Shown: positions 1-8,351 of the stretch, piece by piece
How positions within the stretch are numbered: position 1 is the first letter of the stretch
Layout of the letters: each line of letters begins with the position of its first letter
Source: Microlunatus capsulatus
Lineage (GTDB): Bacteria; Actinomycetota; Actinomycetes; Propionibacteriales; Propionibacteriaceae
Direction: 5' to 3'
NCBI RefSeq assembly: GCF_017876495.1
Contig: NZ_JAGIOB010000001.1
Span: 2,604,001-2,668,000, forward strand
Length of the DNA: 64,000 bases
Program-made: the position numbers and the translations under genes
The notes under the pieces: generated by a model
Databases searched by the model: none
Told to the model about the DNA's origin: nothing
Seen by the model: only the letters and a program-made list of their open reading frames with translations

Positions 1-1147
1 GCGGCTCGCCCGTGTAGCGGTGGAGCACCGTGATGTCGCCCGGTGCGGCCGCCAGGTCCTCGGCGAGCGCCCGGATCGGGGTGATGCCCACCCCGGCCCC
101 GACCAGCAGCACGCGCGGCCGGGTGCGGGCCCGGCTGCTGAGCCGGCCGTAGGGGCCCTCGAAGAGCACCCGGGTGCCGGGCCGGAGGGAGGCGAGCCGG
201 GCGCTGCCGGCACCCAGCGCCTTGGCCGTGATGCGGATGCTCCGGCCGTCCGGGGCAGCCGACACGGAGAACGGGTTGCTCCGGCTGGACCCGGGGCCGT
301 CCAGGAAGCGGGCGGAGATGAACTGCCCGGACCGCAGCGGCAGCCGGTCCAGCCGCCGTCCGGACATGTGGACCGAGACGACGTCGCTGGCCTCCCGGAC
401 CACCGAGGTGACCCGCAAGCCGTGCCGGAGGCTGCGGACGAGCGGCAGGCCCACCCGCCAGACCAGCACGGCGCCCGCGGCGCCGGCCCAGAGGGTCCAC
501 CAGTAGACGGTCCGGCCGGGGGAGCTGAGGAACTCGGTGCCCGTCCAGAGCTGGTGCGGCAGCGCGAGCCCCACGCCCAGGTAGGCGTAGAGGTGGAGCA
601 GGTGCCACGACTCGTAGCGGAGGACCCGGCGGGCGGCCCGGACGCTGGTGGCGACCACCGCGACCAGGCACGCCGTCCCGGCCACGGACAGCAGGATCCC
701 GGGCTCGTCGCGGACGAGCGCCCAGGTGGTGCCCGGCAGGGCCGACCAGCGGCCGGAGGCGTAGCCGAGCAGGATCGCCGCGACGTGCAGCAGCATGAGG
801 TCGAAGGACGCGAACCCCACGACGCGGTGGACCCGGGCCAGCCGGTCCCGCCCGAAGGCGTGCTCCAGCGGTGGCAGCCGGGACATCAGCAGGACCTGGA
901 CCAGGAGGAGGTCCGCGGACCACAGGCCCGCCAGCCGCCCCACCGAGGTCAGCCCGTCGCCCCAGCGGGCCAGCTCCTGGACGCCGCCGGCGGCGGTCCA
1001 CCAGGAGGTGACGAGCACGAGGCCCAGCCACAGCACGAGGGCGGAGGCCGTCCGCACCGTCGCGTCCAGCCGGCTCGACGCGTGCCCGGGGAGGGGAGCG
1101 CGCGACGCGGGCGGCGTCACCGCGCGGGCCGGGGCGAGGGCGGTCAC
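1..1147 (-). CDS. Ferric-reductase-like transmembrane oxidoreductase, FAD-binding (C-terminus cut by window edge)
   Basis: The visible 382 residues start at a GTG at 1147. The N-terminal half carries several hydrophobic helices with histidines spaced as in haem-binding ferric-reductase domains (RVHRVVGF, LLHVAA, ESWHLLHLYAY, LPHQLW). A ferredoxin-reductase-type FAD domain follows (SGQFISARF, SNPFSVSAAP), and then the start of the NAD-binding domain (LLVGAGVGITPIRAL). Such proteins pass electrons from NAD(P)H through flavin to haem in the membrane. The start overlaps the stop of the small upstream ORF in a GTGA, which implies translational coupling. The end of the NAD domain lies outside the window. 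The family call is firm; the electron acceptor is not known. Confidence 0.85.
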   Translation of the reverse strand, partial: MTALAPARAVTPPASRAPLPGHASSRLDATVRTASALVLWLGLVLVTSWWTAAGGVQELARWGDGLTSVGRLAGLWSADLLLVQVLLMSRLPPLEHAFGRDRLARVHRVVGFASFDLMLLHVAAILLGYASGRWSALPGTTWALVRDEPGILLSVAGTACLVAVVATSVRAARRVLRYESWHLLHLYAYLGVGLALPHQLWTGTEFLSSPGRTVYWWTLWAGAAGAVLVWRVGLPLVRSLRHGLRVTSVVREASDVVSVHMSGRRLDRLPLRSGQFISARFLDGPGSSRSNPFSVSAAPDGRSIRITAKALGAGSARLASLRPGTRVLFEGPYGRLSSRARTRPRVLLVGAGVGITPIRALAEDLAAAPGDITVLHRYTGEP

Positions 1148-1356
1148 GTGCCCTCCCCGCCGGTCCGCTCACCCGCGCGGCCCCGGGGCACGGCGCCGCC
1201 ACCGCCGGAGACCAGCCAGACCGCCGTGCGCGACCGGCGGCGCGCCGGGTCCGGCGGCCGTGCCGGGTCCGGCGGGGCCGCTGGCGGCTCGGAACGGGGG
1301 TCGGCGGGCGGCTCCCACCGCGAGCCGCTCCGACGGGGGATCGCGGTGCTCGTCAC
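1144..1356 (-). CDS. Small proline/arginine-rich protein coupled to the ferric-reductase-like gene
   Basis: This 70-residue ORF starts at GTG 1356 behind a clear AGGAG ribosome-binding site about six bases upstream. Its TGA overlaps the GTG of the oxidoreductase gene. The protein is basic and proline-rich, with one short hydrophobic patch (RTAVWLVSGGGG), and I recognise no family. The strong RBS and the GTGA overlap support translation. It could equally be a leader ORF whose role is to deliver ribosomes to the downstream gene. Coding preference is hard to judge because all frames here are GC-rich. Confidence 0.45.
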   Translation of the reverse strand: MTSTAIPRRSGSRWEPPADPRSEPPAAPPDPARPPDPARRRSRTAVWLVSGGGGAVPRGRAGERTGGEGT

Positions 1357-1493
1357 GGGTTCTCCTGGCACACCCCAGATCCTGCGGGCCGTCCCTCGCG
1401 GCCACCGGTGAGCCGGCTGTGGGACTGCTGTGGACCCGCGCTCCGCCGGACGCGCTGACCGCCGCCCGGACGAGCCCGGGGACCACCGGCGGT

Positions 1494-1507
1494 AGGAAGG
1501 CCTTCCT
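1494..1507. promoter_or_regulatory. Perfect 14-bp palindrome AGGAAGGCCTTCCT, candidate operator
   Basis: It lies in the 211-bp region between the divergent small ORF/oxidoreductase pair (start 1356) and the surface-protein gene (start 1568). Closely related dyads occur at 4445-4458 and 4715-4728, each just upstream of another gene and each preceded by GGT or GTT. This suggests a common regulator of unknown identity. Confidence 0.4.
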
Positions 1508-1567
1508 GAGCGGTGCCGCCCTGTGGTCTGATGCAGAGGTCTGCCCCCGACCGTCAGGACATCCCCC

Positions 1568-3406
1568 GTGCACCGACGTGCTGACGCCGCCCCCCGGCGT
1601 CCCCTGGCCCCCCGCGCCGCGGCCACCCTGCTCGCGACCGGCCTGGTGCTGGTCGGGGCCGCCCTCCCGGCGCAGGCGGCGCCGGCCGGCTATGCCCGCT
1701 GGGCACCCCTGACCGGAACGTCGGGGAACCTGGTCACGACGATGACCCAGCGCCCGGCCGGCTTCCCGGTCGCCGCCGTGCGCAGCACCGGCGTCGCCGG
1801 CAGCGGCGTCGGCGTGCAGTCCGGCGCCTCGACCTTCCTCGCGCCGCAGACCCCGCCCGGGGCGGTCTACGGCTCCAGCCGTGACCAGGGCTACCTCAAC
1901 CTCCGGCCGGCCGGCCTGAACGCCGGACCGCCCTCGGTCACCACCTACACCTTCGAGCGGCCCACCCCGGCGAGCGGGTGGACCTTCGTCCTCGGCGACG
2001 TCGACGCCGACGCGGTGGTCGTCACCGCGACCGGCGCCGACGGCGCCGCGGTGGACCCGGCCGACCTCGGCTTCAGCGGCGTCTTCAACTCCTGCGCCCG
2101 GGGGGTGACCCCCAAGCCGACCTGCGGCCCGCCCGGGAACGACGGCACCGACCTGCCGAGCTGGGACGAGGGCACCGCCACCCTGCGCGGCAACGAGGGA
2201 GCGCTCGACACCGCCGGCGCGAGCGGCTGGTTCCAACCGCGGACCGCGCTGCGCACCCTCACCTTCCGCTACAGCCAGCGCGCCGGCAGCCCCGTCTACC
2301 AGACCTGGTTCTCCAGCCTGCAGTTCGACCTCGCGGGCACGGTCAGCGCTCCCGACGACCTCGCCGGCGGGCTGCTCGTCGAGCTGTTCGACCCCTCCGG
2401 GGCGAAGGTCGGCGAGACCCGCACCGACGACGACGGCGGCTACCGCTTTCCCGGCCGGGCGCCCTACGACGGCTACCGGGTCCGGTTGACGGCACCGGAG
2501 GGCCTGACCTCCGACAACCCGCTGAGCCGCACCGTCGACCTGGGGGCGGCGGACCGGACCGACGTCGACTTCGCCCTCCGGGCGCTGGAGCCCGTGCCCG
2601 TCTCGGGCACGGTGACCACCGACGACGGCGAACCGCTCGCCGGCGTCACCGTCACGCTCACCGACGCCGGGGGCGGCACCCGCGAGGACGTCACGGACGC
2701 GGCCGGCCGGTACCGGTTCGAGCGCGTCCCGGACGGGGCCGACTACGGGCTCGCCGTCACCCCGCCCCGGGGCGCGACGGCGTCTCCCGTCCGGCGCGAG
2801 GTCAGCGTGCCCGTCGGGTCCGAGGAGCCGGTCAGCCGGCAGGACTTCACCGTCACCCCGGCGGCGGTACCCGCGACCGGGGTGGTCGAGGGCACGGTGG
2901 CCGACGTCGCCGGTGACCCGGTCGCGGACGCCGAGGTCACCCTGGAGCCGACGACCACCGACGCCGACGCGGTGACGGCGACCAGCGACGAGGACGGCCG
3001 CTTCGTCGTACCGGGCCTGGAGCCCGGGCCCTACCGCGCCACGCTGGACCCCCCTGAGGGGTACCGGACGCCGGAGGGGCAGACCGTCGTCGTCGTCGAC
3101 GAGGACCGGGTCGAGCTCGCTTTCGTCCTCGAGCCCGTGGCGACCGGGCCGGAGCCGACGGGACCGGGGCCGACGGAGCCCGCTCCTAGCGAGCCGGGCC
3201 CCACCAGCACGCAGCCGGATCCGCAGCCGGTCGCCTCGACGTCCGCTCCGGCGGTCGGTCCGACCACGGCCGGACCCGCCGGCGACGGCACCGGCGGTGC
3301 ACTCGCCGCGACGGGCGGACCGTCGGCCGGTGCCGGGGTGCTCGCGCTGCTGGCCACGGTGGTCGGCGCCGGGCTGCTGCTGCGGAGCCGCCGTTCGCGC
3401 TCCTGA
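1568..3406 (+). CDS. Secreted, sortase-type surface protein with carboxypeptidase-regulatory-like (SdrD B-like) repeats
   Basis: The protein has 612 residues from a GTG at 1568, with AGGA eight bases upstream. An arginine-rich N-terminus and hydrophobic helix ending in PAQA form a Sec signal peptide. The next ~230 residues look like a beta-rich ligand or adhesin head. Three Ig-like carboxypeptidase-regulatory/Cna-B-like repeats follow, each with the DDDGGYRFPG or DEDGRFVVPG signature (about residues 260-520). A Pro/Thr/Glu-rich stalk comes next, then LAATGG at about residue 579, a hydrophobic helix and an RRSRS tail. That is the layout of a sortase cell-wall anchor, although LAATG departs from canonical LPxTG. 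It is probably an adhesin or matrix protein; the ligand is unknown. Confidence 0.8.
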   Translation: MHRRADAAPRRPLAPRAAATLLATGLVLVGAALPAQAAPAGYARWAPLTGTSGNLVTTMTQRPAGFPVAAVRSTGVAGSGVGVQSGASTFLAPQTPPGAVYGSSRDQGYLNLRPAGLNAGPPSVTTYTFERPTPASGWTFVLGDVDADAVVVTATGADGAAVDPADLGFSGVFNSCARGVTPKPTCGPPGNDGTDLPSWDEGTATLRGNEGALDTAGASGWFQPRTALRTLTFRYSQRAGSPVYQTWFSSLQFDLAGTVSAPDDLAGGLLVELFDPSGAKVGETRTDDDGGYRFPGRAPYDGYRVRLTAPEGLTSDNPLSRTVDLGAADRTDVDFALRALEPVPVSGTVTTDDGEPLAGVTVTLTDAGGGTREDVTDAAGRYRFERVPDGADYGLAVTPPRGATASPVRREVSVPVGSEEPVSRQDFTVTPAAVPATGVVEGTVADVAGDPVADAEVTLEPTTTDADAVTATSDEDGRFVVPGLEPGPYRATLDPPEGYRTPEGQTVVVVDEDRVELAFVLEPVATGPEPTGPGPTEPAPSEPGPTSTQPDPQPVASTSAPAVGPTTAGPAGDGTGGALAATGGPSAGAGVLALLATVVGAGLLLRSRRSRS

Positions 3407-3571
3407 GACAGCCCGGTCAGCGGGAGTCCCGGGCTCCGGCGCCCGGGCTGTCAGCGCCCGGGCTGCGGTGCCGAGGGGCGAGACGGCGGGAGAGTCGTCC
3501 GGGAGGCTGGCCGACGGTGGCGCCGGCCGGGGTGGCCGGCCGCAGGCGGACCTGCGACCGGCCCGTCGAGG

Positions 3572-4354
3572 TCAGGCGGCGGGGGCCGAGCCGATCTCGG
3601 GGTTGTTGGCGATGCCCTCGTCGGCAGCACCGCGCGCGGCGCCGGTGATCAGGGCGTAGCTGGCGCCGGCGATGACGGCGCCGATGATCGGGGCGACGAT
3701 GAACAGCCAGACCTGGCTGATGGCCGCGCCGCCGGCGAACCAGGCGACACCGAGCGAGCGGGCCGGGTTGACCGAGGTGTTGGTGACCGGGATGGACACC
3801 AGGTGGATCAGGGTGAGGCCCAGGCCGATGGCGATCGGGGCGAAGCCCTTGGGCGCGCGGTCGTCGGTGGCGCCCAGGATGATGTAGAGGAAGACGGCGG
3901 TGAGCACGATCTCGGCGATCAGCGCGGCGAGCAGGCCGTAGCCGCCGGGGGAGCGCTCGCCGTAGCCGTTGGAGGCGAAGCCGCTGCCGACGGCGTCGAA
4001 GCCGGCCTTGCCCGAGGCGATGGCGAAGAGCACCGCGCCGGCGACGGAGGCCGCGACGACCTGGGTCACGATGTAGGGGCCGACGCCCTTCCACGCGAAG
4101 CGCTTCGCCACGGCGAGGCCGATGGTGACGGCCGGGTTGAAGTGGCCGCCGGAGACGTGGCCGAAGGCGTAGGCCCCGGTCAGGACGGTGAGGCCGAACG
4201 CGAGGGAGACGCCGAGGAAGCCGATGCCGAGCTGCACGTCGTCCTCGGAGAGGAACTTCGCGGCCAGCACGGCGCTGCCGCAGCCGCCGAAGACCAGCCA
4301 GAAGGTGCCGAGGAACTCAGCGCCGAGCTTGGCGCCGAGAGAGGGTTCGCGCAT
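3572..4354 (-). CDS. aqpZ: Aquaporin Z-type water channel
   Basis: The 260-residue membrane protein has both half-helix signatures, HFNPAVTIG and SVNPARSLG. The second has the selectivity-filter arginine after NPA. Six hydrophobic helices fit the MIP family, and the residue pattern matches water-selective AqpZ rather than glycerol facilitators. ATG 4354 is chosen because AAAGGA precedes it by about six bases and the protein then begins at the usual cytoplasmic end ([19 protein letters not shown]); an upstream in-frame extension is proline/arginine-rich and non-homologous. The gene is monocistronic, and an imperfect AGGAA/TCCT dyad lies about 100 bp upstream at a likely promoter. Confidence 0.93.
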   Translation of the reverse strand: MREPSLGAKLGAEFLGTFWLVFGGCGSAVLAAKFLSEDDVQLGIGFLGVSLAFGLTVLTGAYAFGHVSGGHFNPAVTIGLAVAKRFAWKGVGPYIVTQVVAASVAGAVLFAIASGKAGFDAVGSGFASNGYGERSPGGYGLLAALIAEIVLTAVFLYIILGATDDRAPKGFAPIAIGLGLTLIHLVSIPVTNTSVNPARSLGVAWFAGGAAISQVWLFIVAPIIGAVIAGASYALITGAARGAADEGIANNPEIGSAPAA

Positions 4355-4444
4355 GGGGAGTCCTTTCGGATCGCCCCGCGCGGGACCAACGGCGGCCGGG
4401 CGCGCGGGGCGGGGAAGACGAATGTCGGGGAGAACACTAGCGGT

Positions 4445-4458
4445 AGGAAAATGCTCCT
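4445..4458. promoter_or_regulatory. Imperfect dyad AGGAAAATGCTCCT upstream of the aquaporin gene
   Basis: On the minus strand it lies immediately upstream of TACCGCTAGTGT, a plausible -10 region for the aquaporin gene. Its arms (AGGA/TCCT) and flanking GGT match the dyads at 1494 and 4715. Confidence 0.3.
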
Positions 4459-4542
4459 GGAACCCCCTGGACGGTGACCGTCCGGTGAGGTCTGGGCGAC
4501 ACCGGGCCGGGCCGGGACGGGGTGCGGCCGGCTCCGGGTCGC

Positions 4543-4689
4543 TCAGCCGGCCAGCAGGACCAGGACGAACATCGCCGCGCTCATCAGGACGGGGACCAGG
4601 AGGAGTCCCCACTCGCCCGTGGCCGGCGGCGGCGGCGCGTGGTCGTCGACGAGCACCTGCGCGGACGAGACCTCGGTGGAGACGGTCAT
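4543..4689 (-). CDS. 48-residue single-pass membrane protein
   Basis: An ATG at 4689 follows GAAGAGG about eight bases upstream and opens a 48-codon frame ending in TGA at 4543. The protein has a polar N-terminal half with a PPPPATGEW stretch and one strongly hydrophobic helix of about 22 residues that ends the protein ([20 protein letters not shown]). I recognise no family. A TACGAT box at 4740-4735 and the dyad at 4715-4728 precede it, so it has a regulated-looking promoter of its own. It is real by RBS, hydropathy and promoter evidence, but its function is unknown. Confidence 0.6.
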   Translation of the reverse strand: MTVSTEVSSAQVLVDDHAPPPPATGEWGLLLVPVLMSAAMFVLVLLAG

Positions 4690-4714
4690 CGGCGAACCTC
4701 TTCCGGAGCCGGTT

Positions 4715-4728
4715 AGGAAGGATTTCCT
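4715..4728. promoter_or_regulatory. Dyad AGGAAGGATTTCCT at the promoter of the 48-aa membrane protein gene
   Basis: It sits just downstream of a TACGAT -10-like box on the minus strand, overlapping the expected transcription start, where a repressor would act. It differs from the palindrome at 1494-1507 in the two central positions and one arm base. Confidence 0.4.
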
Positions 4729-4822
4729 CGGCGATCGTAGAGGCGGCCGGACGTGCGGCGCCAGGGGTGTTGCCGGATCGAGACCGAGCGCTGCGGACTC
4801 CGCACGGCGGCGGCGCCGGGGG

Positions 4823-5470
4823 TCAGCGCGGGGCGCCGAGGAGCCCGAGGACGCCGGGCACCAGGTGGGCGCCGAGCTCCTGGGCGCTCAGCGTCGTCGT
4901 CCCGGCGTCGCGCTCGCGCTCCCAGGCGGCGAAGGTGGTGATGACCGTGCGGATCGCCTGGGTGACGCGCAGGCTGGCGTCCGGCTCGACGCCGTCGCAG
5001 GTCAGCTTCTGCAGGCGCTCGAAGACCTCGAGCAGCGTCAGCAGGCCGGTCCCATCCGGGGCGGCGCTCAGCGACGTGCGGAGCGCGGCGGGCAGCTGCA
5101 GCGGGTAGCGGTGCAGCGTCTTCTCGTTGAACCGGGCCCAGTAGCTGGGCGCGTGGTCGTCGAGGTACTGGGCGAGGGGCACGACGTAGGCCGCGACCAG
5201 CTCCTCGAGCCCGTCGGCGTCGCGGCCGTCCAGCAGCGGCCGGCGGTACCGGTCGACCGCCGCGCTGCGGGACTCCCAGACGGCGTCGAAGAGAGCCCGT
5301 CGCGTCCCGAAGTGGTAGGTGATGGCGGAGTTGTGGCGCTGCCCGGCCTCGAGGATGATCGCGCGGTTGGCGGCGCCGGCCTCCCCCTTGAGGGCCACCA
5401 GCTTCTCGGCGGCGTCGAGCAGCCGGTGCCGGGCACCGTCCCGCTCGCGATCACCGCCGTCGGTCTGCAT
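4823..5470 (-). CDS. TetR/AcrR-family transcriptional regulator
   Basis: The 215-residue protein has the family's N-terminal HTH at residues ~12-60 (HRLLDAAEKLVALKGEAG, then the recognition helix region NSAITYHFGTRRALFDAV). An all-helical ligand and dimerisation domain follows. The start ATG 5470 has no Shine-Dalgarno sequence, but TAACCT lies at 5482-5477, six bases before it, which suggests a leaderless transcript. Its neighbours do not point to a clear effector. A target such as the adjacent TIM-barrel gene or the small membrane protein is possible but unproven. Confidence 0.88.
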   Translation of the reverse strand: MQTDGGDRERDGARHRLLDAAEKLVALKGEAGAANRAIILEAGQRHNSAITYHFGTRRALFDAVWESRSAAVDRYRRPLLDGRDADGLEELVAAYVVPLAQYLDDHAPSYWARFNEKTLHRYPLQLPAALRTSLSAAPDGTGLLTLLEVFERLQKLTCDGVEPDASLRVTQAIRTVITTFAAWERERDAGTTTLSAQELGAHLVPGVLGLLGAPR

Positions 5471-5548
5471 CCGCCCAGGTTACCGGCGCGGAAGTGCTCC
5501 TCCCGGTGGCCCCCGGAGCGGCCCCCGCGGGCGGGAGCGGTCCCGGCC

Positions 5549-6400
5549 TCAGGCCCCGGCGGACCCGAAGACCGAGCGGACCACCGCGTGCGCGTCGTCG
5601 AGCCGGCCCCACTCGTCGGGGTCGGGGCCGTCGTGGACCATCGCCAGCGGCCCGGCGTAGCCCGCGTCGGCGAGGATCTGCAGGCAGGTCCGGTACTCGT
5701 CGAGGTCGAGCCGTCCGTCCGGCTCGGTGCGCACCTTCGCCTGGCAGGTCTCCGCGCGGTCGGCGACGGCGGCGAGCTGCGCGTGCCGGTCCGGGCCCTT
5801 CCAGTTGCCGAGGTCCAGCAGCAGGCCCACCCGGCCCTCGGTCCGCGCCAGCAGGTCCAGGGCGGAGGCGGCGTCCGGCAGCAGGGCGTGCCAGTTCTCG
5901 GTGACCAGGGCGAGGTCGGGGTGCCGGTCGGCGAGCTCGCGCAGCCGGCGGGCGCTGGCGGCCAGCGTCGCCTCCTCGGGGTCCTGCTTCCCGGCGACGA
6001 CGCGGGCGCGGGTGGCGCCCAGCAGCTCGGCGGCCTCCAGCCAGCCGGACACCCAGTCCCGCTGGGCGTCGCCGTCGGCGGGGTGGGCCAGGTCGCCGTC
6101 GTCGACGAGCAGGCACTCCAGCACGACGCCCGCGTCGGCGAAGGCCGCGCGCAGCTCGCCGAGGTAGGCCGGGTCGCGGCGGGACAGGTAGAAGTGGCAG
6201 AGCTGGGCGCTGCCGTAGCCGTGCGCGGCCAGGCCGGCTGGCAGGGCGAGCAGGTCCGGCGCCGGTCCCGTCGACTCGGGCAGTCCGCCGAGCGGCATCG
6301 ACCCGGGCGCCACGTAGCGGTCCAGGGTGCGGAAGAGCGACCAGGTGTGCAGGGCCTTGGTCGCGGGGGTGACGGTCGGGGCGGGCGCGGCATCGGGCAT
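5549..6400 (-). CDS. Sugar phosphate isomerase/epimerase-like TIM-barrel protein
   Basis: The 283-residue protein shows the xylose-isomerase-like TIM-barrel pattern: SAQLCHFYLSRRDPAYLGELRAAF, then a strand with a glutamate (ALVTENWHALL), a strand with an aspartate (GLLLDLGNWKGPDRH), and a terminal MVHDGPDPDEW strand. Glu and Asp at these strand ends normally bind a divalent metal. The usual late histidine position reads AKVR, so the substrate or metal site may differ. ATG 6400 has no good Shine-Dalgarno sequence, and the start is uncertain by a few codons. The gene is separated from its neighbours, so its pathway cannot be read from context. Confidence 0.65.
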   Translation of the reverse strand: MPDAAPAPTVTPATKALHTWSLFRTLDRYVAPGSMPLGGLPESTGPAPDLLALPAGLAAHGYGSAQLCHFYLSRRDPAYLGELRAAFADAGVVLECLLVDDGDLAHPADGDAQRDWVSGWLEAAELLGATRARVVAGKQDPEEATLAASARRLRELADRHPDLALVTENWHALLPDAASALDLLARTEGRVGLLLDLGNWKGPDRHAQLAAVADRAETCQAKVRTEPDGRLDLDEYRTCLQILADAGYAGPLAMVHDGPDPDEWGRLDDAHAVVRSVFGSAGA

Positions 6401-6545
6401 GGGGACATCATCGGCCGCACGCCCCGGCGGCGCGGACGCCGGGTGGGCCGGCCGCGGAGGGGTCGGGTGCGGGGGGGTCGGGTGCGCGCCGCCGGCTGCG
6501 GGGGTGCAGGGTCGGGGGCGACGACGTCGTCCCCGAGGAGCTGCC

Positions 6546-6881
6546 ATGACCACCCCGACCCCCGACCCGGGCACCCCGCTGTTCCTGGTCGTCACGATCC
6601 GCCCCCGCCCGGACCGGCTCGCCGAGGCGGAGGCGCAGCTGCACCGGATGCGGGCGGCCTCCCAGGCCGAGGAGGGCTGCGTCTTCATGCACCTGCTCCA
6701 GGGCGGCGTCGACGGGACCGAGGACGAGCCGGGCAGCTGGACGATGGTGGAGCAGTTCGTCTCCCGCGCCGCCTGGGACGAGCACATGGCGTCAGAGCAC
6801 AACCAGCGCGGCAACGCCGAGCTGGAGCCGCTGCTGCGCGCCCCCTCCACCCTGCGGCTGCTGCACGAGCTGGTCCCCTGA
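6546..6881 (+). CDS. ABM-family (antibiotic biosynthesis monooxygenase-like) protein
   Basis: The protein has 111 residues, and ATG 6546 is preceded by GAGGAG at the right distance. The ferredoxin-like ABM fold is visible as LVVTIRPRPDRLAEAEAQL, EEGCVFMHLLQ and WTMVEQFVSRAAWDEHMASEHN. The motif of a residue pair after 'EEGC' and the WxxHxxSxH segment are typical. Members act as small dimeric monooxygenases or aldehyde/quinone-binding proteins; the substrate cannot be told from sequence. A longer in-frame upstream ORF is low-complexity and lacks an RBS, so it was not used. Confidence 0.8.
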   Translation: MTTPTPDPGTPLFLVVTIRPRPDRLAEAEAQLHRMRAASQAEEGCVFMHLLQGGVDGTEDEPGSWTMVEQFVSRAAWDEHMASEHNQRGNAELEPLLRAPSTLRLLHELVP

Positions 6882-6926
6882 CCGACCGCCGTGGCCCTCC
6901 GCTCGCGGCGGGCGTAGGTTGCAGCC

Positions 6927-6942
6927 TGTGATCCAGATCACC
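6927..6942. promoter_or_regulatory. CRP/GlxR-like dyad TGTGATCCAGATCACC at the fucP-like promoter
   Basis: GTGATC-CA-GATCAC is a perfect 6+6 dyad and fits the CRP-family consensus TGTGAN6TCACA with one mismatch. TAGGTT at 6915-6920 looks like the -10 box, which would place the dyad on the transcription start, a repressing position. CRP/GlxR regulation of sugar uptake is common in actinomycetes; assignment here is inference. Confidence 0.5.
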
Positions 6943-6968
6943 TGATCCTCGACGAGAAGTGGTGCGCC

Positions 6969-8315
6969 ATGACGACGACCGACTCCGACCGACCGGACGT
7001 CCAGGACGGGCGCCGCGCCGACGGCAGCCCGAGGCTGGTGTACCCAGCCCTCGTGGTGCCCTTCGTGCTCCTGGTGACCTGCTTCGCCGCCTGGGGATCG
7101 GCGGCGAACCTCACCGACGTGCTCGTCGGCGTCTTCCGCAAGATCTTCACGGGCATGAACAACTTCCAGTCGGGGCTGGTCCAGTTCGCCTACTACGGGG
7201 CCTACTTCACCCTGGCGATCCCGGCCGCCTTCATCAACAAGCGCTACGGCTACAAGACCGGCGTCCTCACCGGGCTCGGCCTGGCCGCGGTCGGCGGGCT
7301 GCTCTTCATCCCGGCCAGCCGGCTGCTGACCTACGGCCTCTTCCTCGCCGCGCTGTTTGTGCTGGCCGCCGGCCTGTCGATCCTCGAGACCTCGGCCAAC
7401 CCCTTCGCGATCGCCATGGGCCCGGAGGAGACGGCGACCCGTCGGCTCAACCTGGCCCAGTCGTTCAACCCCGTCGGCGCCAACATCGGCGTCCTGCTGG
7501 GGGCGGCCCTCATCCTGCCCAACCTGACGCAGGAGGAGGACAAGGCCGGGCTGAGCCCCGAGCAGCTGGTGGCCAGCCAGGAGCGCGACCTCGGCCTGGT
7601 GCTGGGCCCCTACCTCGGCATCGCGCTGGTGCTCATCCTCATCTGGCTGCTGATCTTCTTCCGCAAGGGCATGCACAGCCCCGTCGAGGACGTCGAGGCG
7701 GCGCCGGGCGCGCAGGGCAGTGCGGGCGTGCTCGGCCGGCTGGTCCGCAACGGGCACTACCGCTGGGGGGTCGTGGCCCAGTTCTTCAACGTCGGCGCCC
7801 AGGTCTGCACCTGGTCGTTCACCATCCAGTACGCCGAGGAGGTCGTCGGCTGGAGCGCCGGTGCCGCCGGCTGGGCGCTGCAGGCGAGCCTGCTGCTGTT
7901 CCTCTTCTCACGGTTCCTCATGTTCTACCTGCTGGGCCGGATCCGGCCGACGAAGCTGCTGCTCGTCATGGCCGTGCTCGGCGTCGTCCTCGCCCTGGTC
8001 GGGGTGCTCTCGCCCAACCTCGTCGGCCTGGTCTGCGTCGTCGGGATCTCGCTCTCGCTGTCGCTGATGTTCCCGACCATCTACGGCGTGGCCCTGCAGG
8101 GGCTGGGCGAGGACACCAAGTTCGGGGCGGCCGGCCTGGTGATGGCCATCCTCGGCGGCGCCCTGCTCACCCCGGTGATGGGCGCGGTCGCCGACGCGGG
8201 CGGCTTCGCGATCGCGTTCCTCGTGCCGGCCGTCGCGCTGGCCGCCGTCGCCGGCTACGCCCTGTTCGACCTCACCACGAAGCGGCACAGCGAGGCGCTG
8301 GTCTCCGAGGTCTGA
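6969..8315 (+). CDS. fucP: FucP-like sugar:H+ symporter (MFS)
   Basis: The 448-residue MFS protein has twelve predicted helices and FucP-type signatures: FAAWGSAANLTDVLVGVFRK in helix 1, SGLVQFAYYGAYF, and LETSANPFAIAMGP followed by LNLAQSFNPVGANIG. These match the fucose/glucose permease subfamily, which imports L-fucose or related sugars with protons. Weak AGAAG precedes ATG 6969. The CRP-like dyad and a five-codon GTG...TGA micro-ORF (6928-6945) lie in the leader. No fucose catabolic genes are in the window, so the sugar could be another hexose. Confidence 0.85.
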   Translation: MTTTDSDRPDVQDGRRADGSPRLVYPALVVPFVLLVTCFAAWGSAANLTDVLVGVFRKIFTGMNNFQSGLVQFAYYGAYFTLAIPAAFINKRYGYKTGVLTGLGLAAVGGLLFIPASRLLTYGLFLAALFVLAAGLSILETSANPFAIAMGPEETATRRLNLAQSFNPVGANIGVLLGAALILPNLTQEEDKAGLSPEQLVASQERDLGLVLGPYLGIALVLILIWLLIFFRKGMHSPVEDVEAAPGAQGSAGVLGRLVRNGHYRWGVVAQFFNVGAQVCTWSFTIQYAEEVVGWSAGAAGWALQASLLLFLFSRFLMFYLLGRIRPTKLLLVMAVLGVVLALVGVLSPNLVGLVCVVGISLSLSLMFPTIYGVALQGLGEDTKFGAAGLVMAILGGALLTPVMGAVADAGGFAIAFLVPAVALAAVAGYALFDLTTKRHSEALVSEV

Positions 8316-8351
8316 GGGCCCGCGCCCCCGGGAGGCCGCCGGCAGCGGGCG

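Noticed and set aside
1494-1507. IdeR/DtxR iron box near the ferric-reductase-like gene
   Set aside because: The palindrome has an even centre and lacks the TTAGGTTAG...CTAACC core; only partial likeness.
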